64,000 nucleotides of DNA. It comes from Rostrohypoxylon terebratum (taxonomy: Eukaryota > Ascomycota > Sordariomycetes > Xylariales > Hypoxylaceae). The position numbers were made by a program, and so were the translations under genes. The stretch covers positions 1 through 64,000 of the forward strand of contig MU385954.1 of the NCBI GenBank assembly GCA_022497145.1, given 5' to 3'. Shown one piece after another: positions 12,253 to 21,956 of this stretch (the stretch's first letter is position 1; each line of letters opens with the position of its first letter). The notes beneath the pieces were generated by a model, which was given only the letters and a program-made list of their open reading frames with translations, was not told where the DNA came from and made no database searches.

Positions 12253-13290
12253 ATGTCTGTCCCATCCAGAAAAGCCGGGGTGGATCTCGTGCCTTCCCAA
12301 GCAGTCACTCTTCACGAAAACAAAATGGAAAATTACCTCCCTATGCCAATTCCAACCTCCCCATCGGGCCCATTCAGGGCCACAACATCAGAATTCCCTT
12401 GTTTCAAACAATTGCCAGCAGAGATTCGCATAATGATATGGGAAATGGCCGCTAGTTCAGGGTTGAAGGAAATCCTCGAGATCCAGCCACTTCCATCCGG
12501 AAACCCCTTATCTTCGCAAGGCGAGTTGGCCGTGTTCAAAGTCAAGATGGATAAAACTCGTATGAACGTAGCACAAGCATGCTACGAGTCGTGGGAAATT
12601 CTTCGAGGCCAGTCCTCTGTTAGCAATTGGCCTCGTACACCTATGCAAACATGCATGGACCAGGATCTGGACACCTTGATGTTCCATGCCGACATCAGCT
12701 TCGAACGATATTGGATGAAGCCAAAGACCATAATTGGGAATGCACAACACATCATAGTGCAGATGGACGACGACTATTACTCGGATATCCTAGACAGTAT
12801 ACTACCCACAGCTTTCGGACGAAGAATTGAGGGCGGCAAGATCCCATCCATTAAAACAATCAGCTGCGTGGTCGATACCTTCCGGATCCCGTCGAACGCC
12901 AAAGCTTTAATTCGCAAGCACTTCTCTGCCCAAGTGCCCTTCGTCGTTGACCTTGACGATGACGAACAGATCAACAAAATGGCCGTCATCCTAGATCACG
13001 AAGTCGGACAATCGCTAGAACTCGGAAACGAGACTCTAATGAGCATAGCGCTCCACGAAGAATGCCTCAATACAAGACTAAACCTGGCAAACTTCATCGA
13101 AAGAGTCAAACGGCGGATACGAGATAATGCGGTAATGGGAAACTTTAAGAGCCCGGAGTTACCCGATGTGAAGAGAGTATTGCTGATACTCGACGAGTTT
13201 GACGAGAGGCCTGATACACCACTTCTTGATAGAAATTGGGCGCTCGAGGTCCTCGGAATGCACCCATTCGAGTGTGTTACGATGATGTGA
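12253..13290 (+). CDS. 2EXR domain-containing protein
   Basis: A 345-aa intronless protein of the large fungal 2EXR family, whose molecular function is not established. The diagnostic motif is FPCFKQLPAEIRIMIWEMAA (about residues 48-67). It has the family layout, in which a Phe-x-x-Leu-Pro-x-Glu-Ile-Arg helix is followed by a segment carrying cysteines and tryptophans (ACYESWEIL, NWPRTPMQTC). The rest is soluble and mostly helical, with no signal peptide or membrane segment. The start at 12253 follows GACATCGAC and is the first ATG in frame. Members of this family often occur in variable copy number in Pezizomycotina. No further role can be inferred from the neighbours. Confidence 0.8.
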   Translation: MSVPSRKAGVDLVPSQAVTLHENKMENYLPMPIPTSPSGPFRATTSEFPCFKQLPAEIRIMIWEMAASSGLKEILEIQPLPSGNPLSSQGELAVFKVKMDKTRMNVAQACYESWEILRGQSSVSNWPRTPMQTCMDQDLDTLMFHADISFERYWMKPKTIIGNAQHIIVQMDDDYYSDILDSILPTAFGRRIEGGKIPSIKTISCVVDTFRIPSNAKALIRKHFSAQVPFVVDLDDDEQINKMAVILDHEVGQSLELGNETLMSIALHEECLNTRLNLANFIERVKRRIRDNAVMGNFKSPELPDVKRVLLILDEFDERPDTPLLDRNWALEVLGMHPFECVTMM

Positions 13291-14222
13291 ATAAGGCGAC
13301 ATGGAATGATGGATGTACTTGGGCGTTTGAGCTGGGCACTTGTGGGGGCGTTCCATACGCGATGCCTTATTGATGAGGCAGGGTTAACTGACAGAGCATA
13401 CCTATTTTTCGGCGAGGGATGGAGAGGGATAGGCATAGTTCGGGAGTTGAATCATTCTCTACCTACAGAGTACCTAGGTACCTACCTACCTACCAAGGTA
13501 GCTATAGGAATTCTAGCCAGTGAATGCCACTGATAATTGTCCGTTATCCCTGAGAGATGCAGGCCATAGCCACACACTAATCTTTCTTATTCATTAGGTA
13601 CGGACAATTTTTGTTTCTCGTACCTTATGCGTGTCTGAGTAGTTGGCGGTTATAGAGTCATAGGCACGGGCACGGGTACGCCCTTAGTCTGTCGAAAGGC
13701 AATTCTTATCTGTTGGTGCTGGTATAAGAAGGATCAAAGTTGGCGCGTCGCAAAGACACCCGAAGAAATAGATATGCGACTGCGTGAATGAGAATTATGA
13801 GTTGTATAGATTCGGCCAGAAAAGGCCTCGCCAGGCTATTGTTGTTGTTGTTTTTGTTGAGAGGCAATTGACTATTGGAGAATTGGAGAACTGGAGCTCC
13901 GGAGCTAGATGAAAATAAAGTGGATTCCTTACGAAGTAGAGCTGGGAAAGTGCATTAAACGTGACGTCATCGCATGACGCGCAATTGCCAAGTCGTAGGC
14001 TGTGTACCTGGTAGGCGGTACTTCGTAGAATACGTACGTCGTATTCACCGCCCAGCCCCCAAAATATCATAAACTAGATCACTCTCAAGGTTTCATATGA
14101 GCTTCAACAATTCAAAACTTTAAACAGGATTCTATCAATACTTTTCCAACTCCGATGCCATACCTCAACTTACTCGTCAAATACTAGAATAATATAATAA
14201 TATACCTTATCATCCATTGAAA
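13291..14222. other. spacer with CCTAGG palindrome cluster
   Basis: Contains a TACCTAGGTACCTACCTACC cluster at about 13465-13500 and a GTT/GAG-rich patch near 13840-13870. It probably holds the promoter of the small Cys-tailed gene. No gene seen. Confidence 0.5.
13465..13500. repeat. TACCTAGGTA / CCTACC repeat cluster
   Basis: A perfect TACCTAGGTA palindrome runs into tandem CTAC units and then CAAGGTAG, giving a locally self-complementary stretch. Confidence 0.75.
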
Positions 14223-14587
14223 ATGTCGCCATCATCTTCGCAACCAGAGGCGCCCAAGAATCAAGCCGCGGCAACCGTGGACTCGACAGCTCCACAGTCC
14301 ATACAGAGCACACAACCTAGAGCTCTCCAGGCGATGGGTATGAGACTTCTAAACTTCTTAACTCCTTGCCTCTTACTTTTATCTTGACAGCAACGATTCT
14401 TGATCTCTTCACTTAGTATCTTACTATCTTTGCTATCTTACTGACTTCTTTAATAGATCCGCAGTGTCCCCAACCCGATCAACTTGAGGTTGGAAACTTG
14501 CGCGGTGGAGAACGCAGCTCTTGTTGCCCCGGGCGCTTTTGCTTCTGCATTCCGTGCCCGCTGCCGTGTGACTTCTGTATCATCTAA
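14223..14587 (+). CDS. small cysteine-tailed protein (81 aa)
   Basis: A two-exon small gene (14223-14337, 14457-14587; intron 119 nt) joined in phase at GTATGAG and TTAATAG. The first half is Ser/Pro/Gln-rich and polar. The second half carries a short LRGGERSS linker and then an extremely Cys-rich end, CCPGRFCFCIPCPLPCDFC plus two Ile, directly before the stop. Short fungal proteins with an LRGG linker and a terminal hydrophobic cysteine cluster are a recurrent type, and the tail may insert in or attach to membranes; that is inference. The frame is strongly supported because splicing removes the only in-frame stops and leaves a compact end rich in Cys and Pro. Nothing here shows a signal peptide. 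Confidence 0.7.
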
Positions 14588-14824
14588 GTCACCTTATTTC
14601 TGATATAGCCCTCACTACCACGAAAGCGCTGGACAAGGACGTCAATTAAGGTCAAACCTTCGAGCGCAAGAAAAGCTGTTTTCACGCGTATTAGAGCTGT
14701 ATGGTCGAGAGAATTGCTTCTAGTTTAGCCAAATTAAATACTTTATACCCGGCACTTCCTATCCTTTCATATATCTGTGTGCATCCAAAGATCACGAATA
14801 TTCCCAGGCACGGATCCCATCTGC

Positions 14825-15390
14825 TTAATATGTCTTTGTTTGAGTCCCATCACAGTCGTCTCGGTTATCCGTCTCGGCAAAGAGCTGACATGCCTTTTCT
14901 CTAGGTCCCCCCTCACTGAAGATGCATATCAACCAAAACCTGCCAGAGTTGTACAAGTTTACAAATGCTTCAGCCGATTCACTTAGACTGCGAGAAAAGC
15001 CCGTGGCTATAGGCCCATTTGGCAACGCCGCAGAGTGGGGTACGGTATAAGACAGTGAGCCATCCTCTGCGATATAAACTGACATGTGAGGTATTAAGGG
15101 CGCTGTATTAATCATAAAGGGGTCTGATAAGCGCCTCACCTTGTTGCCATCCCAGGACCCCCACATTCATAGACAGAGTACCATTCCCTCCTGCGAACAC
15201 AGTGTCTATCTTGGACACTATGCAGAACAATCTAGCCCCTCAATACCTCCAGGGTAATCTGAAGTAGTGTTCTTGGTGGTGTTAACCTAGAGCTTTCTAT
15301 TATTGGCGTTAATCGGGTTGCCCCAGAAGAACACGTCAGTTCCTTGAGCGATCTTCGAAACACCTGCTGTGTGGATGAGGTGAAAGCTCT
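14825..15390 (-). pseudogene. remnant of secreted IgE-binding-protein-like / cell-wall protein gene
   Basis: The minus strand preserves blocks typical of a fungal secreted protein family: FHLIHTAG near 15388, then FFWGNPINAN, then AGGNGTLSMNV, then VYIAEDGSLSYTVPHSA and GRFWLICIF. A 61-bp intron (15079-15139) still has intact GT..AG ends, and removing it joins GWQQ to VYIAEDG in phase, exactly where the conserved block continues. Two nonsense codons (after RKL and after DCSA) and a frameshift near 15205 break the frame. No signal peptide or N-terminal part is found upstream to 16293, so the copy is also 5'-truncated. The family name rests on remembered motif similarity. The pseudogene call rests on the lesions seen. 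Confidence 0.68.
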
Positions 15391-16293
15391 GAAAGAAACT
15401 CGACAAAAACTTGTTAGAGCGTAGCCCTATTTCCTTCAAGGTCTACACTGCTCGTCCTGATTTCTTAAAGGGGTCACCTCCCAGATCTTCTGAATACATC
15501 AAGTATCTTGAATGTGATCTTATCGTGGAAGATTAGGCAAACTTCTTATTTTGAATACATCATGAATAGGGACCCCACAGACCTCTGATCACCTGATTTA
15601 GGGATAAACAAAGGGACTGCGACAAGTGCAACAAGTGCGACAGATGCGATGACTCGCACTCAAGAACCTCACCTTCGAAATTCCAGGCCAAATTCACTAC
15701 CTATTCAATCTTGTATCCATGCGAGTACGTTCGATGAGTGGGTTAATCGTGGAGAACCATAGTATAATGAAAAAAAGGAGAGGAAGTCCGAGGGATTACG
15801 GGAGATCTAGATGTCCCAACCCTTACCCCATGATTACCTAAACTCTAACCCCATGACTTAGTGATTGTGGGGTAAGGGTTAGGGTTAAAACTACGACTGT
15901 TTAAACAGAAGTAGTATTTAGCCGAGTATACCACAACATACCGATTCGTATTCTGAAAGGAAAGGAGGTTAATGACTTTTATATTTCTATCACTTATCAT
16001 CTGTACTGCGAGTATAAGAATTCTTTAAGCTAATCTTCTGCGCGGCCCTAAGTAATATATGAACTCGAGTTAAGGTTAAGACAAGGGACATGTCAGGCTT
16101 CGTGATTTAGTCTAAATGATGTCTGGTTACAATAATCAATATAGAGCGAAAAGTGGGAGTGTAAGATCGCAAGTGCAAATTACAACGTCCATCAAATGAG
16201 AAGCATTGCTAAGTAAGTACAATATCAAGATGCTATTTCATAACCACTATGTCTCTCGTAAACAAGACGATATATCTTAACCTAACTTAGTAA
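15391..16293. other. spacer with long inverted repeat and telomere-like motif
   Basis: No gene is seen. It contains the 15818-15880 inverted repeat, annotated separately. Confidence 0.5.
15818..15880. repeat. 13-bp perfect inverted repeat with telomere-like GGGTTAGGGTTA
   Basis: AACCCTTACCCCA (15818-15830) is the exact reverse complement of TGGGGTAAGGGTT (15868-15880). Between them CTAACCCCATGA partly repeats the left arm. The right arm runs into AGGGTTA, so the strand reads GGGTTAGGGTTA, two units of the TTAGGG telomere repeat. No target duplication is evident. Confidence 0.7.
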
Positions 16294-16779
16294 TTATTTT
16301 ATTACTCGGTAGAAGGTCATCTCCAACTTCATGTCTCGTAAGAACCAATCATCACCATTACGCCGCCAAGTCTCATGATAGTATCCTCCACCTGTGTGAT
16401 GTTCGATATCCGGCCCCTTTATACCAAGTTGAAAGACGAGTGACCAGATTGCTTTGACTTCATCTGTTTGGGTTTGCTCCAACTCCCCTGACCCAATCAT
16501 GTGAACTGACGTCATAACTTTGTCGTATCCTCCAACGAATCTAGTAAACTCATCTGTCGAAGCAAAGTTGAAGTCGCGCCCTTCAAGGTTCATGAACTTG
16601 CCGTCTTCTCTGAAGACTCTGAAGGTGGCCTCGGGAAACGCGATGTTGGACATGTTTTGCCATTGGTGGGTATCGGCAAATCGGCAATACTGAAGCTTCT
16701 TGCGAGTGATAATATCCTTGACCTCGTGAGAGACCAGTATTCCATGTTTGGGACGGATGAGGTTTCTTAGGAACTGCAT
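16294..16779 (-). CDS. SnoaL-like (NTF2-fold) domain protein
   Basis: A 161-aa intronless protein with the small SnoaL_4/scytalone-dehydratase-like fold. It starts with a helix, VKDIITRKKLQYCRFADTHQW, typical of the family, where Tyr/Arg/Asp/Trp line the pocket. The usual middle segment follows (STDEFTRFVGGYDKVMTSVHMIGSGELE) and the end is the family-like GGGYYHETWRRNGDDWFLRDMKLEMTF. Such proteins are cyclases, dehydratases, isomerases or non-catalytic ligand binders, so the reaction is unknown. Length fits a single domain and there is no signal peptide. The start is upstream of the conserved helix and the first 20 residues are not informative. No neighbouring polyketide or terpene enzyme supports a biosynthetic role. 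Confidence 0.82.
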   Translation of the reverse strand: MQFLRNLIRPKHGILVSHEVKDIITRKKLQYCRFADTHQWQNMSNIAFPEATFRVFREDGKFMNLEGRDFNFASTDEFTRFVGGYDKVMTSVHMIGSGELEQTQTDEVKAIWSLVFQLGIKGPDIEHHTGGGYYHETWRRNGDDWFLRDMKLEMTFYRVIK

Positions 16780-18039
16780 TGCGGTACTAAGACGGAATAT
16801 ACCTAATGAAAGTGGGAAGTACGACGGTTTCTTCTTTTACAATATTTCGTCTATGTAAAATAGCGTTTCGGGGAACTTATCCATATATACACCCTAAGTT
16901 TCAGACGATGCCACACGGTCATCTTCCTCAAATCGGAGTGGGACGTAACATCTTCAGAACTTCCAACCAATGGTTCAGTAATAAGGCGAAAATAAATAGG
17001 ACGACTTCTTGAAAAGAAAAAATCAATACGTCACGTTCCCTACGTGAATGGACAGGGCCGTCTCACCAGAAGCGTCGTCTCGTCATCAAAGTAATACATC
17101 GCGGCATGATTCTAATCTGGTGATGATAAAAGAATATAAGGTGGTACCTATACACCATACAGAATGCGGCGTCCGCTGTAATTGCGAATGGGGCGATCTT
17201 CACGATCCAGATCGCTTTACCCAATTGTAATTATAACTCGTCAAATTCAACGCCCTCAACTTATAGAAGTCGTATCTGTGTGGAGTAATGGGATGGGACC
17301 CACTTTATGTATTGGCCAGTATGCAAGAGAACAAATGTTGCTCTTTGTCATTTTATTAAGACAATTAGTGTCGACGAAAATGTTGATATCTAGAAACTTT
17401 CCATTGTACTTCCCACCCAAAACATAGCTCACACAATAGTTCCTGCTCATACACAGACCAACCATGACAGTCCTACCAGCATAATAGCTTGTGTCTATCT
17501 ATCTAACCTAGACGCTGGTCGGGTATTATCAGACGCGCATAGCAACTTCAGGAGGTAGCTACCTAGTAGCTACCCACCTTACTTATAAAGTCCATTGACC
17601 GAATAACGGAATTATTTAACATTACAGATAAGTGTAATTCGAATCTCAGCCTTATCTTGTTTTCTTCGTAGCTTATACAATATGAGCTGCATTCAAGAGA
17701 TCGACGATACCCCCCCCTATTATATTAGCCCCTATACGTAGCAGGTGCCCCACTTCTGAGGTCCCCCGAAAGTAACCTTACAGGGTCTTGCCGTAGTACC
17801 GGGACTGCGGGACTGATTAGCGTAGTCAATGGCTCCAATAAGGTGCCGACTTACTATCCATGGCTGTAGGTATGAGCTCCCTGGCCCCTCATCCTGTAGG
17901 TAGCTTCAAAAAAAACATTTTCTTATCTTATGGAGCACTATTAGATCTGCGGGGCTTTTCTCCTTACAAGAACAAAACCATTAAAACCCATAAACCAAAC
18001 AATCAAAGTAATATCAGGGTTGAAAAGTCAACGAAAAAA
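16780..18039. other. divergent promoter spacer upstream of dihydroorotase
   Basis: No gene supported. An in-frame ATG at 17860 would add 60 residues to the dihydroorotase, but that extension is basic, Lys/Asn-rich and unlike the family, so it is probably 5' leader. Confidence 0.5.
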
Positions 18040-19527
18040 ATGCAACTGAAAAATACTCAACAGCTTGAGCTGCCTGCAACGGCAGACATGCATGTTCATC
18101 TGCGGCAGGATGAATTGATGGAGTTGATGGTACCCACGGTGCGACAGGGTGGGGTGGACACAGCTTTTGTGTATGACTTCTCACCCAAGTTCTCGAAGGG
18201 TTGTTATGATGTCGTTATTACCTGAGCTGACCATATGGAATGCAGCATGCCCAATCTTGTACGTAATACGTTCTACGTTCTTGTTTTCTTTTCGGATAAT
18301 ACCTAAGCTCTTGGATGCTATCGAAAGTCTCCCCCGATACACATGTACACATGAACCTATGCTAATGGATTCGAGGTCAGGTGCCTCCCCTTACCACTGT
18401 TGAGCAGGTATGAGCCTAGGAACAGGTTTCCCCGTGAGAGAGAATAACGATATCCACGGATGAAGACTGATCAACTTTGCCAAATTCAGGTACTAGACTA
18501 TCGGTCTAAGTTACATGCAATTGCCAAGGATGTCAACTTCTTAATGTCACTTTTCGTCAGTCATCCCAACATGTTAACCTAGCCATGTTCGTACAGACAA
18601 CTAACCCAACCCCACATAGCTTCACCCGTCCATCACTCCCGAAGTCATTGCTCAAGCCGCAGCGGCTGGTGTCACAGGGGTGAAGATGTACCCTCAGGGC
18701 GTGACGACTAATTCCGAAAATGGAGTGTCAAATCTCGAGGCCTTCTACGACACTTTCGCCGCCATGGAGAAATGTGGCTTGGTGCTAAACCTACACGGGG
18801 AAGTACTCGAGTCTCTGGCGTCGAAAGATACGACGTTAGAAGAAGCATTTCTACCAACGCTTAAAACATTGCATGAGCGGTTCCCGAAGCTACGCATTGT
18901 GCTCGAGCACTGTACCACCGCGGCGGCTGTGGAAGCTGTGAAGGCTTGTGGGCCTACCGTTGGTGCGACCATTACCGCCCATCATCTGTATCTTACTTCT
19001 GATGACGCATGTTGCGACCCTTTTGCCTTTTGCAAGCCGATTCCAAAGAAACCTACGGACAGAGATGCGCTAATCAAGACTGTGGTCAGCGGTAATACGA
19101 AATTCTTCTTGTGAGTTGCCCATCTAGTTGGTCTCCTTCTCCGTAGATTTTCAATAGTATTAACCGTCATGGCAGTGGAAGCGATAGCGCCCCCCATCTC
19201 CTAAAATCCAAGACTTCGGCCGAACAAGGCAAGGCGCCCGCAGGAGTATATACGCAGCCATTCGTGACGCAACTCGTTATATCGGCACTTGAAGAGGCCA
19301 TTGAGCGAGGTGTAATTAAGGACGAGGATGTCACTCAGGAGAAATTAGAAGGGTTTCTTAGCAAGTTCGGGCGGCAATTCTATCAGATACCCGAGGCTTC
19401 AAGGAAAATCATGTTAGAGAGAAAGGGAGAAAAGATACCTGCGAGCATACGCAGCGGCGATGGAAGCATTGAAGTTGGGGTCTCGAAAGCGGGCGCGGAT
19501 GTGTTTAGTCTAAGATGGGTATCATAA
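18040..19527 (+). CDS. URA4: dihydroorotase (pyrimidine biosynthesis, Ura4-type)
   Basis: Cytosolic zinc amidohydrolase that cyclises N-carbamoyl-aspartate to dihydroorotate in de novo pyrimidine synthesis. Six exons fit GT..AG: 18040-18170, 18246-18258, 18381-18407, 18490-18555, 18620-19110 and 19176-19527, giving 359 aa, close to the family length. Metal and catalytic residues are all present after splicing: His18 and His20 in MHVHLR, the carboxylated Lys101 in GVKMYPQG, His138 in LNLHGE, His176 in EHCTT and Asp246 in GSDSAPH. Exon 2 is only 13 nt and exon 3 only 27 nt; both encode the conserved run VMPNLVPPLTTVEQ, which confirms the splicing. The start at 18040 puts the HxH motif at the normal distance from the N terminus. 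It resembles the single-domain class of yeast Ura4 and is not part of a CAD fusion. Confidence 0.95.
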
Positions 19528-20405
19528 TGTGGCCGACTAGAAATCATACCGTCTCATAGATACTTGTGAAACGGATACCTAGTGCATCTCTCGTCGACAT
19601 CTTCCACTGTACCTATATGGAAAAGAAATACCAAAAAAGGCTTTCCTGAGCAACCTTGTTCCATAAATTCCATGTACCTACGGTAAAAGAATCACGGAAT
19701 TGGCAGAGAAATTGAAGCTATAAAACCTATGGACACACTCTCATCCTATCCCCTTAGTCGCTTACTAAGGCAGATCAAGTTTAATATTGCGAGTTGTCTT
19801 AGTCGAGGAGGTAATACGGGGGATATTGAGTAGAATATTGATTAGAAAGATTATGACTAATCAATTAGTGATCTCATCTCCTTCTCAAAGATTCTAGGAC
19901 CTGGGACCTTATAGTAAGACCTACCTACTACCTAGTAAGATATGAAATGTACAAACCTTCCGCTAGGTATTCAACCTCCATACTCACAGTCACATCACCG
20001 TCACACACTTCACATAGTTCTCAAGCATTTGCGCGAGCTTTGTGAAACTTCAATTCAAAGTTTCGAGGATTTCAGCACCTACTCTCCGTATTTCTGTGTT
20101 AATAGATCAATTTCCTACAAACCCACAACGGCCACTCTTGAAATACTCACAAAAGATACTGATTTTCATATTTCAAGCATGATATTATATTATAATATGT
20201 GGTGTACCTGTTCGCTCAATCTACTAGATACACAGGTACGCATCTGTATGTATCTGTGATCTATGTGCAGAGTGGTATCATCTCAATATCTTCATCCCAA
20301 AAACCAGAACGCCGCTAGGATAATTATACCGGCGATTTGACTCGCATGGTCTCCGTATGACCCATGCCAGTCATTCCAGTTCCAGTTCGTAAGACATGAT
20401 GGGTG
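19528..20405. other. convergent spacer
   Basis: Lies between the 3' ends of dihydroorotase (+) and the glycosyltransferase-like gene (-). An AT-rich patch is near 20170-20200. The 105-codon frame at 19942-20259 has no motif. No gene seen. Confidence 0.5.
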
Positions 20406-21956
20406 CTATTCCCAATCCTTCTCGACGAGCCACTGATCTTCCAACTTTAGCGCTGTCTCCTCCACCAAGTTACAGTCCTGGTGACCCCATTTTTGGCGAA
20501 AAACCTCACGTCCAGCTTCCGCCAGGATCCAGAACGAAGTCGAAAATCCTTCTGGGTTGTAGTAGTAAGGCTCGCCTATTCCTCCGTGCTGGCTATTTTG
20601 CCATGAATTGCGAGCGTTCTTGTCATCACGATATTTGTATGCTCCCATGTCATTGCCAACATTGACAAGTTCTCTGAAGTACTCAACTGATCTGGCTACG
20701 CTTATGCTAGCAGTGCCGTTGATATCCTCGTCTCGTTTCTGTATTTCTTGGTCCTTCTTGCTATCCTTCTGATCTTTCTCAGATTTTCCGCCCTTTTCCT
20801 CTTTTGAAGGTTTCTCATGTTTCATTTGAGGTCGTTCATCTACCTTGGGCACTGGGTTTGGATCAATGAATTTAGGGGTAACGTTTGGGTCGCGATACAA
20901 CACCGCAAGGTCCTCTAGTACTGTTGACACGTCGTTGATAATTCCTACGCGGCGATGTCGCATCGTCCAACCATCCATCTCCAACCGAGCATTCATATCG
21001 CAGTCGCTACCGTAGTATGGCATCAACGAATCCCAGCCACCTACAGCGTCCAGCGCTGCTCGATTCACCAAGGTAAGGTGGTCGTATTGGAACCACCGGA
21101 AGGCCCAACGCTTTTCTGATTCCACCGTCCGGTTTAGTTCGCGGAGGCAATTCTCGTATATAGTTCGGTACCCTTCCTGACCGGCCGCAGCAGGACGCAT
21201 TATATCCTCCTCGTCCTCCTCGTTATAAAAGAACCAATCTCTATCGCTAGGACGAACGATAGTATCAGGGCCATCCTCGAACGAAAATACTAGTACGTCT
21301 TGATGCGAATAGAAATAATACGGCCATGCTCGGGCGTGAGCAGTGGATAAAAAGAAGTTCTGCATTTGTGAGAAGGTCAACAAGACGGGTGTCTGAATGA
21401 CATTCACTCTAAGCTTGCGCAATACCGCATAATCGAGGAAAAACGGGTTCTGGAGGCTTAGTTTGCCTTGGGCATTGGAGTTTTGGACGCCTGTGTTCTC
21501 AACCACGAAGATAGATTCCGGTGGCCAACCAGCGGTCAGGTAACTGATCACGCATTGTAAGAGCATTGGCCATTGGCGAGTGAAGCCAATGAAGAGAGGC
21601 GGTGAATAAGAAAGGCCATACTCTCGATGAAGGCCGGGTCTAGGAACATTATATTCCGGTATTGGAGGAGGCGTCGTTGTTGGTTTGGAAAGGAGAGGGA
21701 AAGGGTCGATTACGGATTGCGCGGCGAAGGTCGGTGTAGGTTTATATTTAGGAGGTGCGTGGGTGTTTGTCGGTCGATAGTTCTCGTGGGCACCGGCTTG
21801 CTTAGGACTGCCAACGTTGATTATAGGAAGGTTTGGTAGGAAATTTTCGCTCACTCCTAGACCGCGGTATAAGGCCACCAACACAAGAACAAGAGTGAGA
21901 AGGCCGATTGGAAGAACAAGAGACCGCAAACCCCGTGGGCTGCCAACGAGTGCCAT
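20406..21956 (-). CDS. type II membrane protein, putative glycosyltransferase
   Basis: A 516-aa intronless protein. A short basic cytosolic tail precedes one hydrophobic segment (residues about 11-30, LVLPIGLLTLVLVLVALY), then a Pro/Thr-rich stem (50-105). This is the layout of Golgi glycosyltransferases. The lumenal part begins PPLFIGFTRQWPMLLQCVISYL and contains IFVVENTG, YYFYSHQDVLVF (about 213-224) and MPYYGSDCDMNARLEMDGW (about 312-330). These resemble donor-binding and acceptor regions of GT-A enzymes, with HQD and SDCD as candidate metal-binding motifs. A charged Lys/Glu/Asp stretch (about 375-411) looks like an inserted loop. This architecture occurs in many uncharacterised fungal proteins. 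Enzyme activity, sugar and linkage are inference. Confidence 0.65.
   Translation of the reverse strand: MALVGSPRGLRSLVLPIGLLTLVLVLVALYRGLGVSENFLPNLPIINVGSPKQAGAHENYRPTNTHAPPKYKPTPTFAAQSVIDPFPLLSKPTTTPPPIPEYNVPRPGLHREYGLSYSPPLFIGFTRQWPMLLQCVISYLTAGWPPESIFVVENTGVQNSNAQGKLSLQNPFFLDYAVLRKLRVNVIQTPVLLTFSQMQNFFLSTAHARAWPYYFYSHQDVLVFSFEDGPDTIVRPSDRDWFFYNEEDEEDIMRPAAAGQEGYRTIYENCLRELNRTVESEKRWAFRWFQYDHLTLVNRAALDAVGGWDSLMPYYGSDCDMNARLEMDGWTMRHRRVGIINDVSTVLEDLAVLYRDPNVTPKFIDPNPVPKVDERPQMKHEKPSKEEKGGKSEKDQKDSKKDQEIQKRDEDINGTASISVARSVEYFRELVNVGNDMGAYKYRDDKNARNSWQNSQHGGIGEPYYYNPEGFSTSFWILAEAGREVFRQKWGHQDCNLVEETALKLEDQWLVEKDWE

Noticed and set aside
17860..18039. 60-residue N-terminal extension of dihydroorotase
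   Set aside because: It is basic, Lys/Asn-rich and unlike the family; the ATG at 18040 gives the usual distance to the HxH motif.
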